Origin: Rhodobiaceae bacterium
GTDB lineage: Bacteria; Pseudomonadota; Alphaproteobacteria; Micropepsales; Micropepsaceae
Assembly: GCA_009885515.1 (NCBI GenBank)
Contig: VFKO01000339.1
Span: forward strand, 1-5,186
Direction: 5' to 3'
Length of the DNA stretch: 5,186 bases
Part shown: in pieces, positions 1-5,186 of the stretch
Layout: each line of letters opens with the position of its first letter
Position numbering within the stretch: the stretch's first letter is position 1
The notes under the pieces: generated by a model
The model's database searches: none
Seen by the model: only the letters and a program-made list of their open reading frames with translations
Told to the model about the DNA's origin: nothing
Program-made: the position numbers and the translations under genes

Positions 1-2
1 AG

Positions 3-500
3 CCGCTCATTTCGCAAGAGCGGGGCATTTTACCGGGCAACATCAATCCCAGTGTCATGGACGCCGGATCGCCGCTGCAATGCGTGCCGTTTGCCCGCAC
101 GGAATCAGGAATCGAAATCCGCGGAAATGCCAACAGGTGGTGGCAGCTTGCGGCCGGCAAATATCAGCGCTCGAAACGGCCGGAAGCGGGCTCGGTGCTG
201 GTCATGCGGGGGTACAAGACGGCCCGCCGCGGCCACGTCGCTGTTGTGAAGAAGATCCTTGATAACCGGACCATCGTGGTCGATCACGCAAATTGGGGCA
301 ATGACGGGCGGATCTACCTCCAGGCCCCTATCCGGGACCTCAGCCCCAAGAACGACTGGAGCCGGGTGCAAGTCTGGTACACGCCGTCACAGCAATGGGG
401 CCGGCGCATCTATAAGGCCAAAGGCTTCATTCTGCCCACTTCGGCTGTCGCGGGTGGCGCTGGCGACAAGGCTTTGAGCATGGTTTCCGGAATCAACTAA
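3..500 (+). CDS. CHAP-domain cysteine amidase/peptidase, 5' partial
   Basis: This looks like the C-terminal part of a CHAP (cysteine, histidine-dependent amidohydrolase/peptidase) protein, a fold that usually cleaves peptidoglycan cross-links or amide bonds in the cell envelope. The likely catalytic cysteine lies in LQCVPFAR (codon 81-83), the histidine in RGHVAVV (codon 234-236), and the third residue is probably the asparagine of DHANW (codon 291-293). Between them are the family-typical RGNANRWW and an EAGSVLV strand. The tail NDWSRVQVWYTP followed by KAKGFILP matches the end of small CHAP proteins of sphingomonads and relatives as I remember them. The frame is open to the left edge. The first ATG (57) has no Shine-Dalgarno sequence and would leave only 8 residues before the catalytic cysteine, so I treat the gene as entering from outside; any signal peptide would be off-window. 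The family is fairly sure, the exact substrate unknown. The stop codon abuts the MFS gene. Confidence 0.85.
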   Translation, partial: PLISQERGILPGNINPSVMDAGSPLQCVPFARTESGIEIRGNANRWWQLAAGKYQRSKRPEAGSVLVMRGYKTARRGHVAVVKKILDNRTIVVDHANWGNDGRIYLQAPIRDLSPKNDWSRVQVWYTPSQQWGRRIYKAKGFILPTSAVAGGAGDKALSMVSGIN

Positions 501-1741
501 TTCCGTCGCTTTGGCACCACGCTGATTTCCGGCGGCTTTGGGCGGCGCAAGCGATAAGCGCCATCGGCAGCCGGATTACGCGGACGGCTCTGCCCATTAT
601 TGCCATTAACTCGCTCGGGGCGTCTGCCACGACTATTTCGGTTCTGAGCGCACTGGCGATGGCGCCGGGCGTTGTGATCGCGCTGTTTGCCTCTGGCTTC
701 ATCGACCGAACGCGTAAACGTCCGCTTTTGATCGCGATGGATTTGGCGCGCGCGGTTTTGCTGCTCTCGCTTCCTGTGGCGGCATGGTTCGGCGTGTTGA
801 CGATGGGGCATCTGATTGTCATCGCGACATTGACCGGTGCGGCGACGGCGATATTTTTGATCGCCGAGGCGGCGTACCTGCCGCGCCTGGTTGATACGCC
901 TGACATTGTCGAGGGCAACACGAAGCTGCAGGTCACCGAAGCGGTTGCCGAGATCGCGGGGCCGAGCGCGGCCGGGTTCCTGATCCGGGCGCTCACGGCG
1001 CCGGTGGCTGTGATCGCAGATGCGCTGAGTTTTATCTGGTCGGCCTGGTGGCTGATGCAGATCCGGTCGGACGAAACCGTTGCCCCGCCGTCCGTGATCT
1101 CACACCCACTGGCTGACGTCGCTCGCGGGTGGCGGGCCTGCCGCGATCATCGAATTGTATTTCCGCTGTTGCTGGCGCAAGGCTCATTTGGCGTTTTCGG
1201 CGGGTTCTTTGCCGCCATCTACATGATCTTTACGCTTCGAACTCTTGGATTGGACGAGGCGACGGTGGGCCTGATCATCGGCGCAGGCGGCGTTGGTGCC
1301 TTGTGGGGAGCGGCGGCAGCGGGTGCGCTCTCACGTGTTCTGGGTTACGGGCGGGCCATCATTTTGTGTCTGGGTGCATGGATGATGGCGAGCATTCTTA
1401 TTCCGACTGCGGAAGGACAAGGTCAATTGACGATCCCCTTCCTGGTAGGTCAACAATTGATTGGCGATGGATTCTTGTCGGCTTATTTGATTCTGGCAGT
1501 GAGCGTTCGTCAGACGGCTTTGCCTGTTGATGTGCAGGCGCGCGCAGGCGCGACGTTTCAGCTCGTGGGCGGGCTTGCTCTCCCGGCCGGTGCGCTGATC
1601 GCCGGTCCACTCGCCGAGATTGTGGGAACGGGTGCAGTCCTTTGGATTGCCATCGCGGGATCGCTGATGCCTTTGCTGATTCTGTCGATGTCGCCCCTGT
1701 GGCATTTGAAAAAACTTGAGGATTCAAGGCCCTTCACGTGA
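500..1741 (+). CDS. MFS exporter (MFS_3/DHA3-like), non-canonical or damaged start
   Basis: This encodes a major facilitator superfamily transporter of the inner membrane, most like the MFS_3/DHA3 drug or siderophore exporters. From 500 it would be 413 residues, a normal length for the family. The N-terminal signature DFRRLWAAQAIS (residues 9-20) leads into helix 1, and GFIDRTRKRPLL (66-77) is the motif A loop between helices 2 and 3. About ten further hydrophobic helices run to LIAGPLAEIVG and the end. The first ATG in frame (659) falls at the start of helix 2 and would delete helix 1, so it is not the real start. Between the in-frame stop at 413-415 and 659 there is no ATG, GTG or TTG. I place the start at the ATT of 500-502, which shares a base with the CHAP stop (TAATT) and has a weak CGGA 8 bases upstream. 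A frameshift or base error near 480-530 is an equally valid explanation. The substrate cannot be predicted. Confidence 0.8.
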   Translation: MPSLWHHADFRRLWAAQAISAIGSRITRTALPIIAINSLGASATTISVLSALAMAPGVVIALFASGFIDRTRKRPLLIAMDLARAVLLLSLPVAAWFGVLTMGHLIVIATLTGAATAIFLIAEAAYLPRLVDTPDIVEGNTKLQVTEAVAEIAGPSAAGFLIRALTAPVAVIADALSFIWSAWWLMQIRSDETVAPPSVISHPLADVARGWRACRDHRIVFPLLLAQGSFGVFGGFFAAIYMIFTLRTLGLDEATVGLIIGAGGVGALWGAAAAGALSRVLGYGRAIILCLGAWMMASILIPTAEGQGQLTIPFLVGQQLIGDGFLSAYLILAVSVRQTALPVDVQARAGATFQLVGGLALPAGALIAGPLAEIVGTGAVLWIAIAGSLMPLLILSMSPLWHLKKLEDSRPFT

Positions 1742-1809
1742 CCGGCGCTACTTGACCCCGGCGCAGCGTCCCCTCACATTCCACATCCGAATGCGCCGGT
1801 GCTTTTGTT
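1741..1809 (+). terminator. possible MFS-gene terminator or attenuator with two alternative stems
   Basis: The right arm GCGCCGGT (1793-1800) pairs perfectly with ACCGGCGC (1741-1748, overlapping the MFS stop) across a 44-base loop. TGCGCCGG (1792-1799) pairs perfectly with CCGGCGCA (1758-1765) across 26 bases. The two left arms compete for one right arm. The sequence after it is GCTTTTGTT, a short T-rich stretch. This could terminate the MFS transcript, or it could form a switchable leader for the following lipoprotein gene. The loops are long for a classical intrinsic terminator, so confidence is low. Confidence 0.35.
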
Positions 1810-1867
1810 CCCATTTGGCCGCACCCGTACCTTCTCAGGCCTTCACTTTCACCAAAGGACGATCATC
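1742..1867 (+). other. intergenic region upstream of the lipoprotein gene
   Basis: This 126-base spacer separates the MFS gene from the lipoprotein gene. Besides the hairpin arms described separately, it has a TTGACC (1752-1757) that could be a -35 element. The hexamer 17 bases further on (CACATT, 1775-1780) is a poor -10 match, so no promoter can be called firmly. The spacing and the separate ribosome binding site suggest the lipoprotein gene may have its own transcript. Confidence 0.4.
1854..1859 (+). promoter_or_regulatory. ribosome binding site fixing the lipoprotein start
   Basis: AAAGGA lies 8 bases before the ATG at 1868. It decides the start in favour of this ATG over the upstream in-frame GTG at 1799. 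The GTG would add 23 residues with no signal-peptide character and would bury the lipoprotein signal. Confidence 0.75.
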
Positions 1868-3427
1868 ATGTCACCTAGTCGCTTTGTGCGGCGCTCTTTG
1901 TCAGCGATGTTGTTCGCCGTCGTGCTCACCGCGTGCGGCAGCTCGACGAGCACACCACCCGTCGATGCCAAGCAAGTGCAGCAACGCCTGGATCAGTTTG
2001 TGTCTGCGGTTACGCAGGTTCAGCCTGGCTCTGAATTCTCCGCCAAGGCAGATGGTGCTGCAAAGGTTGAAACGACTAGCGACGGGACTGTCACCGGCAC
2101 GTTGCCGCGCCTGACATTCACGACCAAGGAAGGCAACGTTGCCGTTTTGGATCCGATCAGCATCAGCTTTGCAAATGGCGGAGACGGCTTGATCAATATC
2201 GACGCGAAAATTCCAAACTCTTTTGCAATCAAAGACAAAACCGGCAAGGTCACTGGCCAGGTCAAGATAGGCAGCCAAACTTTCAAGGGTGTTTGGGTCG
2301 ATAAACTGCAAACTCTCAACAATGTTGAAATGCGGCTCTCTGACCTGATGATCGATTCGGCAACTGAAGGCGGTGACGGCAAAGTTGCCGAGATCGCATT
2401 GACCGGCATGCTCGACGCGAAAGGCGGCGGCCTTTATGACGGCAAGTACGCTATGACGATGTCAGGCTTTGCTGTCGACGATCCGGCACAAGAAACGTCG
2501 ATGAAGATGGATACGCTGAGTGTCGTCAGCACCATCAAGGGCGCAAAACTTGAGGATTGGGCGAAGGCGGCGAAAGAAGCCGGCTACACTCTGGCCAATC
2601 CAGAACTGTTCAAGGCTTATACAGGCGGCACATTGGATCCCAAAATGATCGCGTTCCTGAAGCGCATGCCTGAATTCATGGGCAATGTCGATTATGTGTA
2701 TTCGATCAACGGCGTCGAGGCGACACAGGCTGGCAAACGCTCTTTTGGATTGAAGACCATGTCCATAGGCTTAGGCGCATCTGCGGATGGGCAAGGCACG
2801 ACAAAAATTCGCATGAGCTTGAGGGCCGGCGGACTTGCAACCAAAGCAGACGAGCCGATGCTGCCTCCGGAAGCAGATGTTCAAAACGCTACGCTTGAGA
2901 TCGATGCTTCAGGCGTACCTGGAAAGAAGCTGTGGGACATTTACATGGATGCGCTGCCGCAACTTCAGGCCGAAGCTGCGAAAGTTGCCAGTGAAAGCAC
3001 ATCTGCAACCGGTGATGCGACATCGGCGGGGGCAAATGCATTGCAGGAAGTCGGGACCGAACTTTCCGGAAAATTCATGGAAGTCATGACGGCCGCGAAG
3101 CTTTCCATCGCTCTCAATCAGCTGAATATGGTGACGCCGACTGCCAAATTGACGGGTAAAGGGGCGGCAACGTATTTGCCGGCGGAAAGCATGTTGCCTG
3201 AAGGCAAAGTTTCGTTGCGCTTTACCGGCATTGATGCGCTGGCAAAAGCGATGGAAAAGCGTGGCCCCAAAGACGAGATGGCTCAGCAGATCATGGGAAT
3301 GGTTGCGGCGGTGCGAGCAATGGGCAAGCCAGATGCGACGTCCAGTGCAGCTGACCGGGCTTATGTTATCGATATTGTGTTCACGAAAAATGGAACAGTG
3401 TCGGCGAACGGCCAGAAAATGCTCTGA
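1868..3427 (+). CDS. large secreted lipoprotein of unknown function
   Basis: The product has 519 residues and a clear lipoprotein signal: positive residues (SRFVRR, 4-9), a hydrophobic stretch and the lipobox LTAC with Cys23 as the acylated residue. The next residue is glycine, with no aspartate retention signal, so outer-membrane attachment facing the periplasm is likely. I do not recognise the mature part with certainty. It is rich in alternating beta-type segments (for example GTLPRLTF, GLINIDAKI, VEMRLSDLMI). A helical segment follows at about 227-272, then an Ala/Ser/Thr-rich linker at about 368-390. The C-terminal AYVIDIVFTKNGTVSANG (498-515) recalls the ends of DUF945 (YdgA-like) and DUF2125 proteins, which are large periplasmic or envelope proteins of unclear role. 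That resemblance is an impression, not an assignment. No catalytic motif is seen. The gene is preceded by a good ribosome binding site and followed by a strong hairpin. Confidence 0.85.
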   Translation: MSPSRFVRRSLSAMLFAVVLTACGSSTSTPPVDAKQVQQRLDQFVSAVTQVQPGSEFSAKADGAAKVETTSDGTVTGTLPRLTFTTKEGNVAVLDPISISFANGGDGLINIDAKIPNSFAIKDKTGKVTGQVKIGSQTFKGVWVDKLQTLNNVEMRLSDLMIDSATEGGDGKVAEIALTGMLDAKGGGLYDGKYAMTMSGFAVDDPAQETSMKMDTLSVVSTIKGAKLEDWAKAAKEAGYTLANPELFKAYTGGTLDPKMIAFLKRMPEFMGNVDYVYSINGVEATQAGKRSFGLKTMSIGLGASADGQGTTKIRMSLRAGGLATKADEPMLPPEADVQNATLEIDASGVPGKKLWDIYMDALPQLQAEAAKVASESTSATGDATSAGANALQEVGTELSGKFMEVMTAAKLSIALNQLNMVTPTAKLTGKGAATYLPAESMLPEGKVSLRFTGIDALAKAMEKRGPKDEMAQQIMGMVAAVRAMGKPDATSSAADRAYVIDIVFTKNGTVSANGQKML

Positions 3428-3453
3428 GGCCCGCTCGACGCGCCAATGTTTTT

Positions 3454-3479
3454 TCGGGCCCGGAAAATTCCGGGCCCGA
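3454..3479 (+). terminator. GC-rich perfect hairpin between convergent genes
   Basis: TCGGGCCCGG (3454-3463) and CCGGGCCCGA (3470-3479) form a 10-bp perfect stem with loop AAAATT, which could zip by one or two more A-T pairs. It starts 26 bases after the lipoprotein stop and ends 6 bases before the stop of the opposing DUF3137 gene, a typical place for a shared terminator. The T tract downstream on the plus strand is short (ATTTGCTT). The run of six T (3449-3454) lies on the 5' side, so neither transcript gets a classical U tail after the stem. It may act as a weak plus-strand terminator or as a 3'-end stabiliser. Confidence 0.6.
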
Positions 3480-3485
3480 TTTGCT

Positions 3486-4460
3486 TCAAGCCGTGGGCAA
3501 TGCCCCGCGCTCTGCTGTCAGAATCGCATCGATTAGACGCAAAATTTCGGACAGGTCATCGACGATTGTGCGAACCCTGCGCGCGTCGGCAAGTGGCGAA
3601 AACATGGACCCAATCTCAAATTTGTCGCCGCCTTCAACGGCAATCAACAGATTACCTTCGATGAACGCACACCTCAGATTTTTGCCTTTGAACCGGGATT
3701 CGAGTTCCAGCAAACGCTCCATGAAAACGGGGTGCAGCAGGTAACGGGCTTCGACCTGATCATTGGAGTAGACTTCGAAGGCTTTTTCCAGGCGGCTGTC
3801 ATTCAGGCCAACGCGGGCAAGACTGGACGACCAACGTTCCAGAAAATTGAACATTCCTGCGTCGCGCCGGACAATGGTGAGCCCAAGAAACTGTTTGGGA
3901 AATGCAATCTGGATCAATTGACCGCGAAAAACGGTGACCCATCTCGTGCTTTTGTTGCTTCTGACTTTTCGCTCAAGATGGCCATCGCAAAATGCGAATG
4001 CGCAACCGTGATGGTAGCCGCCAAAACGATCATGGTAATCGGATCGATCACAGGGCGGCAAGAGCGATAACTCATTGAACTTGGGCAGCGCTTCGGGTGT
4101 GAAACCCGAATACTCGTACTCACAACCGATTGCCTGTGAAATCGCCGACAATGAGTCTATTTTTGCGGCAGCGGCGACCTTGTTGATTGGCTCGAAGGCA
4201 TACCAATACACCGCGCCAAAACTCAAACAACCGACAATGATGACAGCATCCACACCGAAAACACTGAATGAAACTCCGGTGATGCCGAATGCCACAACTG
4301 TGCCTAAGCTACTGCGCCACACGCATGTCGTTACCGCCTTTTGCCGCTCGCCCTCGCGAGCCTTTAACAAGGGTTCAACACGGTGAGCGTAGAGTTGCGT
4401 GAAGGCCTCGTCGTCGAGATTAACGAGATCAAGCGTCGCCGCACTTATTTTTTTGGACAT
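3486..4460 (-). CDS. DUF3137 family membrane protein
   Basis: This 324-residue protein fits the DUF3137 family by its overall plan and its conserved C-terminal block. A soluble N-terminal segment (1-48) with several charged residues is followed by two closely spaced hydrophobic helices (about 50-69 and 71-89), so it is probably anchored in the inner membrane. A large cytosolic domain follows. It holds GGYHHGCAFAF (147-157), the strand VTVFRGQLIQIAFPK (175-189) and the motif FEVYSNDQVEARYLL (228-242), which is the part I associate most with DUF3137. The end (FIEGNLLIAVEGGDKFEIG, then a helix) is also typical. No biochemical function is established for the family to my knowledge. The ATG lies 6 bases after the hutI stop, with AGGA inside the last hutI codons, which points to co-transcription. 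There is no sign of damage. Confidence 0.85.
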   Translation of the reverse strand: MSKKISAATLDLVNLDDEAFTQLYAHRVEPLLKAREGERQKAVTTCVWRSSLGTVVAFGITGVSFSVFGVDAVIIVGCLSFGAVYWYAFEPINKVAAAAKIDSLSAISQAIGCEYEYSGFTPEALPKFNELSLLPPCDRSDYHDRFGGYHHGCAFAFCDGHLERKVRSNKSTRWVTVFRGQLIQIAFPKQFLGLTIVRRDAGMFNFLERWSSSLARVGLNDSRLEKAFEVYSNDQVEARYLLHPVFMERLLELESRFKGKNLRCAFIEGNLLIAVEGGDKFEIGSMFSPLADARRVRTIVDDLSEILRLIDAILTAERGALPTA

Positions 4461-4466
4461 CCAAGG

Positions 4467-5186
4467 TTATCCTGCAGATCGGTCGCCCAAAAGAGTGAAA
4501 ACGGACTTCACAACGCAGGGCTTCAAGGCGCCAATCCAATAGCAAAGCTCGGCTGGATGATCGATTGGCCAGATTGCGTAGTCGGCAGCTTTGCCAAACT
4601 CCAGCGTGCCGGTTTCATTCGCGAGGCCAAGCGCAAGTGCGGCGTTTCTGGTGACGCCTGCGAGTGCCTCTTCCGGCGTCAGACCAAACAAGGTGCACGC
4701 CATCGACATCGTGGTCAGCAACGATGTGATCGGTGATGTGCCGGGATTGCAATCGGTGGCAACCGCTATGGGCACTTTGTAGCGGCGGAGGGCCTCGACC
4801 GGCGGCAGTTTTGATTCGCGCAGCACATAGAAGGCAGCCGGCAACAACACGGCTGAAGTGTTTGACTTGGCCATTTCGGCAACGCCGACTTCGTCTGTGT
4901 ATTCGAGATGACCGGCAGAAAGCGCACCGAACCTAGCGGCGAGGGCTGCGCCGTGCGTGTTGGATAACTGATCGGCGTGGAGTTTGATTCTAAATCCCAG
5001 TGCTGTCGCTGCTGTGAAAAAACTTTCGGTTTCCTGTGGCGTGAAGGCGATCCCCTCACAAAAAGCATCTACGGCGCCAGCGAGTTTCTGCTCTGCTACT
5101 GCTTGCAACACCGGTCCGCTCATTTCAGCGATGAAGGCCGCTCGACGATTGGCCTGATCGGGCGGCATGGCGTGAAGACCGAGATA
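4467..5186 (-). CDS. hutI: imidazolonepropionase, C-terminal part (5' end off-window)
   Basis: HutI hydrolyses 4-imidazolone-5-propanoate to N-formimidoyl-L-glutamate, the third step of cytoplasmic histidine degradation. It is a metal-dependent amidohydrolase of about 400 residues. The window holds the last 239, and the frame runs through the right edge, so the ATG at 5168 is internal. Visible signatures, in order, are YLGLHAMPP (the substrate-binding His of the LGAHA motif), KLHADQLSN with the metal-ligand His (codon 4979-4977), GHLEY (His, codon 4910-4908) and ATDCNPGTSP with the metal-ligand Asp (codon 4754-4752) and substrate-binding Asn. The first metal ligands (HxH) lie off-window. The C-terminal TRNAALALGL and FGKAADYAIW are standard for the family. 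Where the Bacillus subtilis enzyme has Glu in the HADE motif this protein has Gln, a variant I recall from other proteobacterial HutI. The gene appears intact as far as seen. Confidence 0.95.
   Translation of the reverse strand, partial: YLGLHAMPPDQANRRAAFIAEMSGPVLQAVAEQKLAGAVDAFCEGIAFTPQETESFFTAATALGFRIKLHADQLSNTHGAALAARFGALSAGHLEYTDEVGVAEMAKSNTSAVLLPAAFYVLRESKLPPVEALRRYKVPIAVATDCNPGTSPITSLLTTMSMACTLFGLTPEEALAGVTRNAALALGLANETGTLEFGKAADYAIWPIDHPAELCYWIGALKPCVVKSVFTLLGDRSAG
4470..4473 (-). promoter_or_regulatory. ribosome binding site of the DUF3137 gene inside the hutI end
   Basis: On the minus strand AGGA spans the last sense codons and stop of hutI (GCA GGA TAA) and ends 9 bases before the DUF3137 ATG (4460-4458). 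This supports the chosen start. Ribosomes finishing hutI would cover the site, so translational coupling is likely. Confidence 0.6.

Noticed and set aside
57..500. ATG at 57 as the true start of the CHAP gene
   Set aside because: It has no Shine-Dalgarno sequence, the frame stays open to the left edge, and only 8 residues would precede the catalytic cysteine with no signal peptide.
416..500. Programmed frameshift joining CHAP and MFS into one protein
   Set aside because: The MFS frame is open here, but I see no X-XXY-YYZ slippery heptamer or following strong stem. Reinitiation or a sequence error explains the junction more simply.
493..996. Minus-strand open frame of 167 codons opposite the start of the MFS gene
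   Set aside because: It is the mirror of a clear MFS coding frame, and its product (Ala/Ser/Arg-rich, no recognisable domain) looks like antisense translation of a GC-rich gene.
659..1741. ATG at 659 as the start of the MFS gene
   Set aside because: It lies at the beginning of helix 2. The same frame upstream encodes a family-typical N-terminus and helix 1, so this start would give a truncated transporter.
1799..1867. GTG at 1799 as the start of the lipoprotein gene
   Set aside because: It adds 23 residues without signal character ahead of a textbook lipoprotein signal, it sits on a hairpin arm, and the good ribosome binding site belongs to the ATG at 1868.

Overview
The window has the look of an ordinary chromosomal segment from a moderately GC-rich alphaproteobacterium. 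This is judged from protein style: the CHAP protein resembles the type I know from sphingomonads and Caulobacter relatives, and the imidazolonepropionase carries an HADQLSN-type motif. No database search was run. I see no rRNA, tRNA, CRISPR array, insertion sequence or phage gene.

Layout. Three genes run on the plus strand. The first (to 500) is the 3' part of a CHAP-domain cysteine amidase/peptidase gene that enters from the left edge. The second is an MFS exporter gene (about 500-1741) packed directly against it. The third, after 126 bases, is a gene for a 519-residue lipoprotein of unknown function (1868-3427). Two genes run on the minus strand from the right edge: the 3' two thirds of hutI (imidazolonepropionase, histidine degradation), then after 6 bases a DUF3137 membrane protein gene (4460-3486). 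The two sets converge on a short spacer with a perfect GC-rich hairpin (3454-3479).

How the genes relate. The CHAP and MFS genes are probably co-transcribed. The MFS reading frame has no ATG, GTG or TTG that would include its first membrane helix. The only in-frame codon placed like a coupled start is an ATT overlapping the CHAP stop codon (TAATT, where TAATG would be usual). The lipoprotein gene has its own ribosome binding site and is preceded by alternative hairpins that may end the MFS transcript. The DUF3137 gene takes its ribosome binding site from the last codons of hutI, so it appears translationally tied to a histidine-utilisation gene.

No clear new multi-gene system is visible. The points most worth a second look are the MFS start, the hutI/DUF3137 pairing and the large unassigned lipoprotein.
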